52,016 bases of DNA from Gammaproteobacteria bacterium. Lineage in GTDB: Bacteria > Pseudomonadota > Gammaproteobacteria > Tenderiales > Tenderiaceae. Position numbers and translations under genes: made by a program. Location of the stretch: NCBI GenBank assembly GCA_024277755.1, contig JAJRUN010000021.1:1-52016 (forward strand), given 5' to 3'. Every line of letters starts with the position of its first letter. Positions within the stretch are counted from its first letter, which is position 1. The notes under the pieces were generated by a model. It searched no databases. It saw nothing but the letters and a program-made list of their open reading frames with translations, and had not been told where the DNA came from. This document shows positions 34,801 to 44,163 of the stretch, piece by piece.

Positions 34801-35008
34801 TTTCCTCGATGGGCATGGTCACCTGACGCTCAACCTCAGACGGCGCTGCCCCCTTGTACTCAGTTTTGATTGTGACCCGGTCCAGCTCAATCAGCGGAAA
34901 CATCTCCTGCGGCATGGCAAACCAGGAAATCACCCCGGCCACCAGCACCAACACCAACATCAGGTTGATGATAAGAGGGTTATCAATGGAATAACGGATT
35001 AATGGCAT
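31865..35008 (-). CDS. RND efflux permease (AcrB-like, second system)
   Basis: A 1047-residue proton-driven permease with standard RND order: TM1 at about 13-32, periplasmic domain, TM2-6 at about 335-480, TM7 near 525, second periplasmic domain, and TM8-12 to the end. TM4 carries the full acidic pair (GMIVDDAIIVTEN), unlike the other permease in this window. TM10 reads GIVVNDSLILIDF, typical of a large RND subgroup without the AcrB lysine. ATG start, 40 bases after the adaptor gene. Substrate unknown. Confidence 0.92.
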   Translation of the reverse strand: MPLIRYSIDNPLIINLMLVLVLVAGVISWFAMPQEMFPLIELDRVTIKTEYKGAAPSEVERQVTMPIEEKFDALADIDSLMSSSSEGMSSIMIKLKPGSDVDAFVDDARSIIDRVTDLPDDVDKPDVRRVQTRFPVISMAVYGDVAAATLYDTADDIKRRLLAIPGVASAQPAGIREWELWVSVDPHQLAARAVTLEEISLALRQNLSELPGGKIEAAEGDILLRGIGVAPQPELVQQIPLRRNQQGGVLRVGQLATVELRFEEARTLARFNGQPSVNITVTKTLDSSTIEVSRRVHELSAQLQQELPLTIHSGVFSDLSVYVKNRLNTVKSSGVVGLILVLLSLYLFLNFRVALITAMGIPVSFLVAIIGMNYLGHTINMVSLFAFLIALGMIVDDAIIVTENIYRHMEMGKSPRDAAMVGSREVMAPVIASTATTIAAFLPVFAIGGTMGAFVAVIPVVVSCALLGSLWEAFAVLPSHASEFLRLDQRKKKSTGQWQRLVDKYSQLLSWAVVNRYLVSLVTVGVLLIAIVVAVTRVPFQLFGSVETGQFFVNIETPNTYSLEESSRLASRLETVFADVIKDNEMQSLLTNVGVTFIDFNTVRFGSKHIQFIVDLKKQKPHGFIETFITPVVSLKFSWQGERDRSTGEVINDLRQRLLAEAGIYKLSILRPQGGPSGADIEVGVQGKKIEGLMPRGEAIAAFLKKTPGVYDVRTDMEAGKLEYQYQLNERGRQLGLTQWQLADAVRRGFQGEEVAHVTWGNERIPVRLIYKDAVRQQLPMFEKLPLVLPAGRVVILSDVADIKITRGVESIKHRDLRRLVTVTAEVDDNVTTPLAVTELVRQAFSEIENEHDYGLVFLGEKKEANESMRDMLRALVIALTVIFFILALLFRSLFEPVVVMFAIPFGFIGVVAGHLLLGENLQFLSMLGFLALSGIVVNDSLILIDFMKRKRNDGRSRFDAVIEAGRVRMRPILLTSVTTFLGVSPLIFFATGQAEFLSPMAISLGFGLLFATLLILLALPCFYLVADDMRCFCRRQYRKFVPPVPE

Positions 35009-35048
35009 CGTGAAAAATCAATTGCCAGAGCGGAAAAAAGACACAGCA

Positions 35049-36209
35049 TCAATACTGCACCGCCAGGCCATCACTGAGACTGGCGCCGCCACTGCTCACC
35101 AACTGTTCACCTGGCACCACACCCGCCAGCAACACCTGCGTATCACCCTGGCGCGGCCCCAGCGTTACCAGACGCCGCTGCAACAGCCCCCCCTCAACCA
35201 CAAAGACATAGGTTGCACCATCGTCATGCACCACTGCCGATACCGGCACTAACAACACCTGTTTCAACAGGGGCAATAGCAGGCTAGCCTCAGCCGTCGC
35301 CCCCGACATCAAGCCCGGGTTTTCGAAACGGGCACGTAGCGCATAGGTATAGGTATCAGGGTCAGGGTGCTGCTGTAAGGCATAAATATGCGCCACGTAG
35401 GTCTGGCCATCAGCATGAATATTGATCATCTGGCCACGCCGTAATTGAGGCACGGTATCCCTGTCCAGCTCCGCATAAAACTCCAGCTGATTCAGGTCCA
35501 GCAGTTCCAGAACCACCTCCTTGGCCGCCACATTATCACCCCGCTGAGGAATGACTCGATTGACTGTACCCGCAAACGGCGCCATCAGCGTAGCCCGCTG
35601 CCAATTGCGCTCTGCCCGCCGGACAGCGGCCTGCACGGCATCCAGCCGCGCCGCAGAACTGTTAACACTAAAACGCAGGCGTTCTTCGTCAGACTGCAAC
35701 TGAATCAACCTCTGCCGCGCCGCATCCAACGCCGAGCGAGACCCCAGAGACCCCGACCCCAAGCGTTCCTGTCTGGCCACCTCATCCGCCTGCAAGGCAC
35801 GATTGCCTGCCGCCAGCTGCAACAACTTTTGGTCACGTTCAACCGCTGCCTGCTCCTGCTGCTGCTTCGCTCTGGCCTCAACCATCAAATCGCGATAATC
35901 ATCCGCCTCCAGACGCAGCAACTCCGCCCCTTGCTCCACCTGCTGACCCGGCTCAACCAGCCGCTGCTGCAACCGCCCCGCCACCTGAAACTGCAACCGC
36001 ACCAGTTGTGCCGGGCGTAGATAGCCCGCCACCAATTGCGTTGGTTGCATATCCGCCGACTCAACCGTCACCACCGCCACCTGTACCGGTGGCAAATCAA
36101 TCTGCAACAGTTCAGGTTCGGGGCGCGTCTGAATCAACACAACAATGATCAGCACAATACCGACCATCAAGAACAAGGTATACTTGGGTGCTACGGGCTT
36201 TTTTTGCAC
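35049..36209 (-). CDS. RND efflux periplasmic adaptor (second system)
   Basis: A 386-residue membrane-fusion protein anchored by an N-terminal TM helix (about residues 11-27, LFLMVGIVLIIVVLI) with no lipobox. Lipoyl halves (VRLQFQVAGRLQQRLVEPGQ and LMAPFAGTVNRVIPQRGDNV) flank a Gln/Arg-rich coiled-coil hairpin (about 105-200). The start is a GTG without a clear ribosome-binding site, so the first residues are uncertain. First gene of an adaptor-permease-kinase operon divergent from lptD. Confidence 0.9.
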   Translation of the reverse strand: MQKKPVAPKYTLFLMVGIVLIIVVLIQTRPEPELLQIDLPPVQVAVVTVESADMQPTQLVAGYLRPAQLVRLQFQVAGRLQQRLVEPGQQVEQGAELLRLEADDYRDLMVEARAKQQQEQAAVERDQKLLQLAAGNRALQADEVARQERLGSGSLGSRSALDAARQRLIQLQSDEERLRFSVNSSAARLDAVQAAVRRAERNWQRATLMAPFAGTVNRVIPQRGDNVAAKEVVLELLDLNQLEFYAELDRDTVPQLRRGQMINIHADGQTYVAHIYALQQHPDPDTYTYALRARFENPGLMSGATAEASLLLPLLKQVLLVPVSAVVHDDGATYVFVVEGGLLQRRLVTLGPRQGDTQVLLAGVVPGEQLVSSGGASLSDGLAVQY

Positions 36210-36375
36210 TTTAAAACCAGACAGTTGAGTGGGCCAGGGTTATTCATGACTGTTTCAATACGTTACGACAAATACCAGCGTTGTTCCATTGTTTCCTGTG
36301 CCTGCATGGCTTTTCCATATTCAATCTCATACCCAAACAAAATCACACAACAACGCAATTAAGTCCCCAGTCCTT

Positions 36376-38598
36376 ATGTTCAAAACCCTCACCGCCACGG
36401 TCACCTCCCTGACCCTGATCAGCATCAGCATTCAGGCCAGCGCCAGCGACTGGGGGATTTGTCAGGCCTGGGCAAGCCCTAACATCGATTACCCCAGAAG
36501 CGAACGCGGTGAAGACGCCCCGATTATACTCAGCGCAGATTCATCCGAAAGCCACAACAACGAAACCGTCAAACTATTTGGCGATGTACTGGTGCAACGC
36601 CCCGATGAGCAACTGCATGCCGACGAAGTGATCTACCACAAGAGCACGCAAACACTTAACGCCAACGGCAATGTCCGTTATGACACCCCCAACTTCAGCA
36701 CCCTCAGTTCAGCAGCGCAGATTATCAGCGGCAGCAATCAGGGCCGCTTTGATGATGCCGAATTCTTTATTTATGATCGCCACGCCCGAGGCGCCAGCAG
36801 CAGCATTCAACAACAAGGCAAAGACCTCACCATCATGAAACAGGCTCTTTACACCACCTGTGACAAAGGCAGCGAGGCCTGGGCCTTCCGCGCCAGCACG
36901 GTGAAACTCAACCACGCCAGCGGCATGGGTGACACCTATAACACCCGCCTCTACTTTCAGGGGGTGCCGGTGTTTTATCTGCCATTCATGCGCTTTCCCA
37001 TCAGCGATCAGCGCATGACCGGCCTGTTGCCGCCGTCCTGGGGCAGCTCAACACTGGGCGGCAGTGAATTTTCACTGCCCGTTTATCTCAACCTGCATCC
37101 ACAGCTCGACGCCGTCATCACACCGCACACCTACAGCCAGCGCGGCCTGAAAATGGAAAGTGAATTGCGCTACCTGAGCACCTTTGGCGAAGGTGAAATC
37201 CGCCACTCACGCATTGATGACAAACTCTACGGCCAGAAACGCAGTCTTTTTCACTACCAGCACAAAGGCCAGCTGAGCAACAACTGGTCCGCCAATATTC
37301 TCTTCGACCGCGTCTCTGATAATGACTATTTCAGTGATTTTAACAACTCCCTCAGCAGCAGCTCAATCAGCACCCTGGAGCGCCACCTGAAGCTGCAATA
37401 TATTGGCGCAAACCAACGACTGAAGATTCAGGTTCAGGACTTTCAAGTCATCAGCGGCAACCAACCCTATCGCCGCCTGCCGCAGATCAGCCACCAGTTC
37501 ACGCCATCGCTACCAGGGCCAGTCAAATTCCAGATGAACAGCGAGCTGGTGCGTTTTCAGCGCCCCGACAGTCTCAGCGGCAAACGCGCCTACATCCAAC
37601 CCAGCCTGAGCCTGCCCTATCAAGGCACAGCAGCGTTTATCAAACCCAAACTCAGCCTGCACCACAGCCAGTATCAGCTTGATCCAGACAACAACACTCT
37701 GGGCGTAAACAACCTCAGTCGCAGCGTACCGATCACCAGCATCGACAGTGGCATTTACCTGGAAAGAGACAGTCGCATCGGCCAGACCGATTACCAGCAA
37801 ACACTGGAACCACGACTGTTTTACCTCTACGTGCCCTATCGTGACCAAAGCGACTTCCCGCTGTTCGACACCTCAGAACTCAGTTTTAGCCAATCGCAAC
37901 TGTTCAGCGAAAACCGCTTCTCAGGGCCGGACCGCATCGGCGACGCCAACCAGATCACCCTGTCACTGAGTTCGCGTCTGCTGCGAGCAAAAGACAACAG
38001 GGAAATACTCTACGGCAGCATCGGCAAAATCGTTTATCTGAACGACCGCCAGGTGGGACTGAACGGCAACAGTCTCAACCAGGACCACCAGTCCGACATC
38101 CTTGCCGAAGCCCAGTTTAAACCCAACGACAGACTCAGCCTCAAAGCCAGACTGACATGGGACACCGAATACGACCTGATCACCGAACGCGATGTGCGGC
38201 TGCAATTCCAGTCCGGCAACAAGCACATTCTCAATCTGAATTACCGTGACCGCGGCAATCGCATCACCGCCCCTGAATCATTAAAGCAAGAGATCGACAT
38301 CTCGCTATTATGGTCTCTCACACCCCGCTGGAGTATGATGGCGCGACGTTATCATTCGCTGCCAGACGATCGCACCATGGAAAAACTGGCCGGCTTTGAA
38401 TACAACAGTTGCTGCTGGGCCGTGCGTGCAGTGCGGCGCGCCAACTTCGTCAAAGACAGCACCGCCCTTAGCGCCCCCTTCGGAAACTTACGTTATAGCT
38501 GGTATGTCCAATTTGAATTAAAGGGCCTCACCAGCCTCGGCAAACGCATCGACGAGCTCATGGAACAACAGATTTTAGGTTTTAACGCAGTCAAGTAA
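36376..38598 (+). CDS. lptD: LPS-assembly outer-membrane protein LptD
   Basis: A 740-residue barrel that, with LptE, inserts lipopolysaccharide into the outer leaflet. Signal peptide about residues 1-24 (SISIQASA), an N-terminal OstA jellyroll (VKLFGDVLVQRPDEQLHADE, then VIYHKSTQTLNANGNVRY), and a large barrel. The four disulfide cysteines are present: one in DWGICQAW, one in YTTCDKG, and the adjacent pair in YNSCCWAVR. The ATG at 36376 is chosen over an upstream in-frame start because the signal peptide begins there. First of lptD-surA-pdxA-rsmA. Confidence 0.96.
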   Translation: MFKTLTATVTSLTLISISIQASASDWGICQAWASPNIDYPRSERGEDAPIILSADSSESHNNETVKLFGDVLVQRPDEQLHADEVIYHKSTQTLNANGNVRYDTPNFSTLSSAAQIISGSNQGRFDDAEFFIYDRHARGASSSIQQQGKDLTIMKQALYTTCDKGSEAWAFRASTVKLNHASGMGDTYNTRLYFQGVPVFYLPFMRFPISDQRMTGLLPPSWGSSTLGGSEFSLPVYLNLHPQLDAVITPHTYSQRGLKMESELRYLSTFGEGEIRHSRIDDKLYGQKRSLFHYQHKGQLSNNWSANILFDRVSDNDYFSDFNNSLSSSSISTLERHLKLQYIGANQRLKIQVQDFQVISGNQPYRRLPQISHQFTPSLPGPVKFQMNSELVRFQRPDSLSGKRAYIQPSLSLPYQGTAAFIKPKLSLHHSQYQLDPDNNTLGVNNLSRSVPITSIDSGIYLERDSRIGQTDYQQTLEPRLFYLYVPYRDQSDFPLFDTSELSFSQSQLFSENRFSGPDRIGDANQITLSLSSRLLRAKDNREILYGSIGKIVYLNDRQVGLNGNSLNQDHQSDILAEAQFKPNDRLSLKARLTWDTEYDLITERDVRLQFQSGNKHILNLNYRDRGNRITAPESLKQEIDISLLWSLTPRWSMMARRYHSLPDDRTMEKLAGFEYNSCCWAVRAVRRANFVKDSTALSAPFGNLRYSWYVQFELKGLTSLGKRIDELMEQQILGFNAVK

Positions 38599-38612
38599 AA
38601 TTAGAGATAAGC

Positions 38613-39896
38613 ATGATTAAACAGACATTCATCAGCGCACTGATCGGCCTGTCAGCACTCCTCAGCACCGCCACACTCAAGGCCGAACCGGTGCAAATTG
38701 ACCGCATCATTGCCATCGTTAATAACGAAGCCATCAGCGATTCAGAACTTAAAAATGAACTGCAAAGCATCAAGCTGCAACTCAAGGGTAAACAGATGCC
38801 CCCCGACAATATCCTGCGCGATCAGGTCACCGAGCGCCTGATTATGAAACACCTGCTGCAACAACTGGGCAATAGCAACAACATCATCGTTGACGATGAC
38901 ACCCTCAACCAGGCGCTCAACAGCATCGCCAGGCAAAACAACATCAGCCTTGAACGACTGCGTGCAGTGCTGGAAGACGACGGCATAAACTTCAACGCCT
39001 ATCGTGAAAACATTCGTCACGAAATTCTGATACAGCGACTGCGCCAGCGTCACATCAACAACCGCATCAACATCACCGAAACAGAGGTGGACCAGTTTCT
39101 CGCCCAACAAAAAAAACAAGCCAATAGTGCAGACGAATATCGACTTGGACACATCCTCATCGGCCTGCCCGAAGCGCCGTCCGCCGACGACATCAACAAA
39201 GCCAAACAACAGGGCAAAAAAGTGCTTCGCCTGCTGGCCGAAGGGCAGGACTTCAGTCAGGTCGCCATGAGCCACTCCGACGGCCAAAACGCCCTCTCCG
39301 GCGGCGACCTGGGCTGGCGTAAAGCCGGTGAACTGCCAGGCCTGTTTGCCAAGGCAGTCGCCACCATGCAGGCCGGTGAAGTCAGCCCGCTGATCCGCAG
39401 CCCCAGCGGTTTTCACATCATCAAAATCACCGAACAACGCGGCGGCAAACGGCACATGGTGGCGCAAACCCACGCCCGCCACATCCTCATCAAAACCAAT
39501 GAAGTAGTCGATGATGACAGCGCCAGAACCCGACTGCTGGAACTCAAAGACAGACTGGATAACGGTGACGACTTCGCCGCCCTGGCACGCGCCAACTCCG
39601 ACGACAAAGGCTCTGCCGCCAAGGGTGGTGATCTGTCATGGAGCAGCCCCGGCCAAATGGTGCCTGCCTTCGAAGCCATGATGAACAAGCTCGAAACCAA
39701 CGTCATCAGCGAACCCTTTCAGACCCAGTTCGGCTGGCACATCGTTGAAGTTCTGGATCGTCGCCAGCACGACGACACCGACAAATTTTATCGCAACCAG
39801 GCACGCAAACAACTGTTTGAACGCAAGGCCGCCGAAGAGGAAGAACGCTGGCTGCGCCGACTGCGTGACGAAGCCTATGTAGAACTACAACCATGA
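38613..39896 (+). CDS. surA: Periplasmic chaperone / peptidyl-prolyl isomerase SurA
   Basis: A 427-residue chaperone for outer-membrane proteins, LptD included. Signal peptide about residues 1-24, N-terminal SurA domain ([22 protein letters not shown], about 25-165), and two parvulin domains: [12 protein letters not shown] to IKITEQR, and [12 protein letters not shown] to IVEVLDR. It starts 14 bases after lptD, and its stop overlaps the pdxA start (ATGA). Confidence 0.96.
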   Translation: MIKQTFISALIGLSALLSTATLKAEPVQIDRIIAIVNNEAISDSELKNELQSIKLQLKGKQMPPDNILRDQVTERLIMKHLLQQLGNSNNIIVDDDTLNQALNSIARQNNISLERLRAVLEDDGINFNAYRENIRHEILIQRLRQRHINNRINITETEVDQFLAQQKKQANSADEYRLGHILIGLPEAPSADDINKAKQQGKKVLRLLAEGQDFSQVAMSHSDGQNALSGGDLGWRKAGELPGLFAKAVATMQAGEVSPLIRSPSGFHIIKITEQRGGKRHMVAQTHARHILIKTNEVVDDDSARTRLLELKDRLDNGDDFAALARANSDDKGSAAKGGDLSWSSPGQMVPAFEAMMNKLETNVISEPFQTQFGWHIVEVLDRRQHDDTDKFYRNQARKQLFERKAAEEEERWLRRLRDEAYVELQP

Positions 39897-40906
39897 CAAA
39901 GAGCCATCCAGTGAATATTCACAGACTCGCCATCACCCCGGGCGAGCCAGCCGGCATCGGCCCCGACCTGCTGTTGCAACTGGCACAACAACCGCAGCCG
40001 GCCGAACTGGTCGCCGTCGCCGACCCGCAACTACTGCAACAACGCGCCGATAAGCTGGGCCTGAAAATCGAGCTACAGCAATTTGACTCAAATCAGCCAG
40101 CACAACCACATCAAGCCGGCAGTCTCAAGGTTCTGCCCGTCAAGCTGCACCAGGCAAGCCAGTGCGGCCAACTAAACCAAAACAACGCCCACTATGTACT
40201 GGAAACCCTGCGACAGGCCACACTGGGCTGCATGGACAACCGCTTTGACGCCATCGTCACCGCACCGGTACACAAAGGCATCATCAACCAGGCAGGCATC
40301 AAGTTCAGCGGCCACACCGAGTTTCTCGCCGAGCTCACCCACACCAAACAGGTTGTAATGATGCTGGCCACCCCCGGCCTGCGCGTCGCCCTAGCCACCA
40401 CCCACCTGCCCTTGCGAGAGATTGCCGACGCCATCACCCCTACCCTGTTGGAAGAGGTGATCCGCATCCTGCAACACGACCTGCAACACAAATTCGGCAT
40501 AGAACAACCCAGCATTTATGTCTGCGGTCTCAACCCTCACGCAGGTGAAGACGGCCATCTCGGCCATGAAGATGAAGCCATCGTCAAACCGGTTTTGAAC
40601 AAACTGCGCGACAGTGACGCCATGCAACTCATCGGCCCCTTGCCCGCCGACACCCTCTTCATCCCCAAATATCTCGATCATGCCGACGCCGTACTGGCCA
40701 TGTATCATGACCAGGGTCTGCCAGTACTAAAACACAAAGGCTTTGGCAACGCCGTCAACATCACCCTTGGCCTGCCCATCATCCGCACCTCGGTTGATCA
40801 CGGCACCGCACTCGACCTTGCCGGCACAGGCAAAGGCGACACCGGCAGCCTTGAGCTAGCCATCACAACCGCCATCAACATGGCCCAGCAGTGGAACAGA
40901 CAATGA
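39893..40906 (+). CDS. pdxA: 4-hydroxythreonine-4-phosphate dehydrogenase PdxA
   Basis: A 337-residue enzyme of the DXP-dependent pyridoxal-phosphate pathway. Signatures: [12 protein letters not shown] at the N-terminus, [14 protein letters not shown] with [23 protein letters not shown] and [15 protein letters not shown], which include the metal-binding histidines. Overlaps surA upstream and rsmA downstream by 4 bases each, so translation is coupled. Confidence 0.96.
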   Translation: MTKSHPVNIHRLAITPGEPAGIGPDLLLQLAQQPQPAELVAVADPQLLQQRADKLGLKIELQQFDSNQPAQPHQAGSLKVLPVKLHQASQCGQLNQNNAHYVLETLRQATLGCMDNRFDAIVTAPVHKGIINQAGIKFSGHTEFLAELTHTKQVVMMLATPGLRVALATTHLPLREIADAITPTLLEEVIRILQHDLQHKFGIEQPSIYVCGLNPHAGEDGHLGHEDEAIVKPVLNKLRDSDAMQLIGPLPADTLFIPKYLDHADAVLAMYHDQGLPVLKHKGFGNAVNITLGLPIIRTSVDHGTALDLAGTGKGDTGSLELAITTAINMAQQWNRQ

Positions 40907-41706
40907 GCAGCTCACACCAGGGTCATCGCGCCCGCAAACGTTTTGGTCAAAATTTTCTTCATGATGAAAACATCATTCAACGCATCATTTATTCGGTCAA
41001 CCCAAAACCCGGCGACAACATTGTAGAGATCGGCCCCGGCCTGGGTGCCCTCAGCGAACAATTATTTGACGCCAGCGGCAACATCAACGTCGTCGAACTC
41101 GATCGAGATCTGGTCGAGCGCCTGCAGAAACGTTTTGGCAGCAATGAAAACTTTCACATCCACAGCGCCGACGCATTAAAATTTAATTTCAGCAGCCTGG
41201 CCACAGACAAAAAACTACGCATCGTCGGCAACCTGCCCTATAACATTTCAACACCACTGTTGTTTCACCTGACAACACAGGTCGACAGCGTGCAAGACAT
41301 CCACTGCATGCTGCAAAAAGAAGTGGTCGATCGTATCTGCGCGGGGCCGGGTGAAAACAACTACGGCCGCCTCAGTGTCATGCTGCAGTACTACTGCCAA
41401 CCACAATACCTGTTCAACGTCCCTCGCGAGGCATTCCAGCCCGCACCCAAGGTTGACTCCGCTATCCTGCGACTGACACCACACGCACAGCCACCCATCA
41501 CGCTCAACGACAAAAAACTATTCGCAAAATTAGTGGCCCAGGCATTCAGTCAACGTCGTAAAACACTGCGCAACTGCATCAAAACATACCTCACAGCAGA
41601 ACAGATCGAATCAGTCGGCATCAACCCAACAGCACGCCCGGAAACACTAAGCCTGGAACAGTTCGCCAAACTCAGCAACATCGCCAACAACACAAACGAG
41701 GTTTAA
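40903..41706 (+). CDS. rsmA: 16S rRNA (adenine1518/1519-N6)-dimethyltransferase RsmA
   Basis: A 267-residue methyltransferase that dimethylates two adenines near the 3' end of 16S r[14 protein letters not shown], the SAM-binding [14 protein letters not shown], and the catalytic NLPYNIS are intact. The ATG at 40903 overlaps the pdxA stop (ATGA) and matches the family start; a GTG four codons upstream is less likely. The often-linked apaG and apaH are absent. Confidence 0.96.
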   Translation: MSSSHQGHRARKRFGQNFLHDENIIQRIIYSVNPKPGDNIVEIGPGLGALSEQLFDASGNINVVELDRDLVERLQKRFGSNENFHIHSADALKFNFSSLATDKKLRIVGNLPYNISTPLLFHLTTQVDSVQDIHCMLQKEVVDRICAGPGENNYGRLSVMLQYYCQPQYLFNVPREAFQPAPKVDSAILRLTPHAQPPITLNDKKLFAKLVAQAFSQRRKTLRNCIKTYLTAEQIESVGINPTARPETLSLEQFAKLSNIANNTNEV

Positions 41707-41739
41707 CCCACCCATAGCGAGCAGCCAACGTTAAACCTC
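41698..41739. repeat. 10-bp inverted repeat spanning the rsmA stop
   Basis: GAGGTTTAAC (41698-41707) and its exact complement GTTAAACCTC (41730-41739) with a 22-base loop. No T-run follows, so it is at best a weak terminator or an mRNA 3'-end hairpin. Confidence 0.5.
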
Positions 41740-42164
41740 AAAAACATACACGAGCAGTCATATCGTGAAAATAAAAATCACGACAAAGCCATCAAACAGT
41801 CCAGCGGCGTCTGAAATTACGTCAAAAAATCTTGATCAGCCTCATAGCACAAACCCTTACGCCTAGGCCTGGCGCAACGATTATTGACCCAGAGTTTGAT
41901 TTATAGTTTCTACATATAGAAGAGCCTTTAATTCAATCTGTTGTGCATCAAACCATTCAGCGGGCTGATCACCGCATTGCCACCACGATTTAAAACGTGT
42001 GCAAAATTTGGGTCGTCTTTACATCTTTATGTCCTAGCTATTCCTGAACCGTCCGAATATCAGCACCGCGTTAGGTTCAGACTCATTTCATATTAGACAA
42101 GGCTTGGGGTATTCATTCCTGTTATCTTGTGGTTAACTAAGGATAACTGCCAACAACTCAACCA
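41740..42164. other. Intergenic region rsmA / small unknown gene
   Basis: 425 bases with no gene, RNA or repeat that I can support. Unremarkable composition. Confidence 0.6.
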
Positions 42165-42440
42165 ATGAAATCCAGCCCAGAAAAATTAGTTAAAAAACAC
42201 CAAGAACTCACCCACACAGACGGGGCGAAAGTAGTCTCACACGTACAAAGAAGCCAGGATGAATGGATTCTGAATACCGTCATGATTGAAGGTTGTGAGA
42301 TTGCATTTAAATACAAACGCAAAAAACTTTACAACAACCTTAAAGGGCAGCGAGTTAATCTGACTTATTACCCCTGTAAGGAATCAATCGCTGGAATGGA
42401 ATTTGATATCATGAAGGTCGTGAGAATAAAGGTTTCCTAG
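42165..42440 (+). CDS. Small hypothetical protein
   Basis: A 91-residue basic protein without signal peptide or TM segment (MKSSPEKLVKKHQELTHTDG...). The middle (EWILNTVMIEGCEIAFKYKR) and the end (MEFDIMKVVRIKVS) look like beta strands of a small compact domain. I recognise no family. Coding is supported by a sensible protein-like sequence and a lone gene position. No close neighbours on the same strand, so probably monocistronic. Confidence 0.6.
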   Translation: MKSSPEKLVKKHQELTHTDGAKVVSHVQRSQDEWILNTVMIEGCEIAFKYKRKKLYNNLKGQRVNLTYYPCKESIAGMEFDIMKVVRIKVS

Positions 42441-42606
42441 CCTCCTCTTCAAGAGCACCGCCGCCCTCTGCACTGCCGCGTACTTCAATGCCCATTGCTG
42501 CCATATCTTGATCAAAATAGACCAATAATGCTACGAAACATAAACCAATGATGAACAAACCCAGTACTGGGGTGCGAGTTGAAAGCTTGAGCTCGCTTTA
42601 AAGCAT
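42409..42606 (-). pseudogene. Possible broken gene for a small single-TM protein
   Basis: On the minus strand a frame starting at ATG 42606 has a TAA as third codon and then continues for about 60 codons: SELKLSTRTPVLGLFIIGLC and FVALLVYFDQDMAAMG, a plausible TM helix followed by a short tail, ending at 42409. Its end overlaps the small plus-strand gene by 32 bases. It may be a pseudogene with a point nonsense mutation, or chance. Confidence 0.3.
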
Positions 42607-43066
42607 ATCAATAGTCAAAGTGAGGGCTTTAGAGGCCACCTCAAGCCGTATCGCCCCTTTGTACAACAACACTATCCGCCCAGCACCATGATAATTCCAC
42701 ACAAGATAGCTCCGGTAATGGCGTAGTCATAGCTTCCTTTGCTGGGTGTGTTTACCAGCCCCCCACCGCAACAGCATCGCAAAACACTCACTCCTGCATC
42801 AGCACACTTGGTATCGCTAACTTTAAGGTTAGGACCTGATAACACTAACTGCAAAGCAGCGACGGAGAAAGCCGTTTTCCCAGATCAAGGCATATTGAGC
42901 CTGATGTACTTGCCGTATACAAACGAAAACACAACTCAGGTCAGGGTTAAATGGCACCACCCTCTCAGGGGGCGCAGTCGGGCTAATATTTCGCCTCTAT
43001 CTGTCGTTAATAAAAATACTAACAATATATATCTTTGAGCCATACAGGCACGCACAGGTAAACAGA
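42441..43066. other. Thinly coded intergenic region
   Basis: 626 bases. Apart from the broken minus-strand frame at 42409-42606 there is a 60-codon minus-strand frame at 42672-42854 ending in a hydrophobic stretch (YAITGAILCGIIMVLGG), and an overlapping 99-codon plus-strand frame. Neither has a family match or good start context. I see no RNA gene or repeat. Confidence 0.5.
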
Positions 43067-43501
43067 ATGTCTATTGATAAAACCCTCTACGATCGTTTAG
43101 GCGGTAAGGCCACGCTGGAGCGTGTGCACAAAACTTTTTACGATATGGCCTACGCCCACCCCTGGTTAAGGCTATATTTCACCGACAAACCCCAACGGGC
43201 ACTGGAGGAGCAGCAGACTGATTTTATGAGTTATCTGATCGGCGGACCTAACCGCTATACCGGCAAAACACCCAGAATGGCTCACCAACACATGGTCATA
43301 AGCGAAGAGCTGTTTGAGGCCAGACGGCAGCTATTATCTAACGCTATCAAAAAGGAAAGGATCAGTGACGAGCTAAGAGAGGAATGGCTGGCTGCCGACA
43401 GCACCTTGAAAAGGGCTCTGATAAAAAAATCAGCGGCTGATTGCCAGCGCTCTTATGCCAATCAGGAAATACTGGACTTTAAAAACCCGGCTCAACGATA
43501 A
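43067..43501 (+). CDS. Truncated haemoglobin, group II
   Basis: A 144-residue globin of the short 2-over-2 type, cytosolic, binding haem and O2/NO. TLYDRLGGKATLERVHKTFY at the N-terminus, the proximal-histidine region MAHQHMVISEELFEARRQ, and a tail typical of group II. Its usual role is NO or oxygen handling; no partner is nearby. Convergent with the YceI gene, sharing a terminator. Confidence 0.88.
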   Translation: MSIDKTLYDRLGGKATLERVHKTFYDMAYAHPWLRLYFTDKPQRALEEQQTDFMSYLIGGPNRYTGKTPRMAHQHMVISEELFEARRQLLSNAIKKERISDELREEWLAADSTLKRALIKKSAADCQRSYANQEILDFKNPAQR

Positions 43502-43515
43502 TTTTTAGACAAAAA

Positions 43516-43547
43516 AAACGACGACACCATTCCAGGCACCGTCGTTT
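43516..43547. terminator. Bidirectional terminator between globin and YceI genes
   Basis: 8-bp stem AAACGACG (43516-43523) / CGTCGTTT (43540-43547). Minus-strand transcripts end in a run of T; on the plus strand the T-run is short. Confidence 0.75.
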
Positions 43548-43559
43548 ATTCAAAACAGC

Positions 43560-44123
43560 TTAGTTGCGTATTGCTTCTACTTCAATATGCAGCTTCATTT
43601 CATCACCGATCGCCGGCAAGGCATAGGTCACGCCAAAATCTGAGCGTTTGAATTTCCCCTCGGCATCAAAGCCACACACATAGGTGCCTTTTTTCATCGG
43701 ATGATCACCGCAGTTAATGCTTGCCACTTGCAATACAACGGGCTTGCTGACCCCCATGATGGTCAGGTTGCCTTCAACCTTGGCGGATTTATCTTTGTTG
43801 ATAGTGACCTTGGTGGATTTGTAGGTGATTTCAGGAAACTCGGCCGCATTCAAAAAATCAGGTGACATCAAATGATCATCACGTTTTTTCATGCCGGTGC
43901 TGACTGAGCCGGCATCAATCGTGATATCCACCGAACCGGAATTATTGGCCCAGTCGATAGACAGACTGCCTTCTGTCTTATCGAAACGACCATGCATGGT
44001 GGAAAAACCAAGATGGTTGATCTCAAAATTAGGATAGGTATGGAATGGATCAATACTATAATTCTCGGCCGCCTGGGCCGACATTGATGCCATCATGGCC
44101 ACAGCCAAACAAACTTCACGCAT
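43560..44123 (-). CDS. YceI-family periplasmic lipid-binding protein
   Basis: A 187-residue exported protein with a signal peptide ending MSAQAAE (residue ~19) and the YceI lipocalin-like barrel, which binds polyisoprenoid chains. Signatures: YSIDPFHTYPNFEINHLGFS, FDKTEGSLSIDW, MKKRDDHLMSPDFLNAAEFP and the KPVVLQV/GFDAEGKFKRSDFG end. Natural ligand and role unknown. Followed upstream by an unknown membrane-protein gene on the same strand (40 bases). Confidence 0.93.
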   Translation of the reverse strand: MREVCLAVAMMASMSAQAAENYSIDPFHTYPNFEINHLGFSTMHGRFDKTEGSLSIDWANNSGSVDITIDAGSVSTGMKKRDDHLMSPDFLNAAEFPEITYKSTKVTINKDKSAKVEGNLTIMGVSKPVVLQVASINCGDHPMKKGTYVCGFDAEGKFKRSDFGVTYALPAIGDEMKLHIEVEAIRN

Positions 44124-44163
44124 AAGCTACTCTCCTCTCAGTTAACAAAAATCAAAGACTTGA

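Noticed and set aside
34394..35002. 202-codon plus-strand frame opposite the second RND permease
   Set aside because: His/Gln/Arg-biased sequence mirroring the real permease codons; an antisense shadow.
38742..39482. 246-codon minus-strand frame opposite surA
   Set aside because: Lies wholly inside an unmistakable surA; a shadow frame caused by GC-rich third positions.
42739..43038. 99-codon plus-strand frame before the globin gene
   Set aside because: No family resemblance, poor start context, and it overlaps a minus-strand frame; not supportable as a gene.
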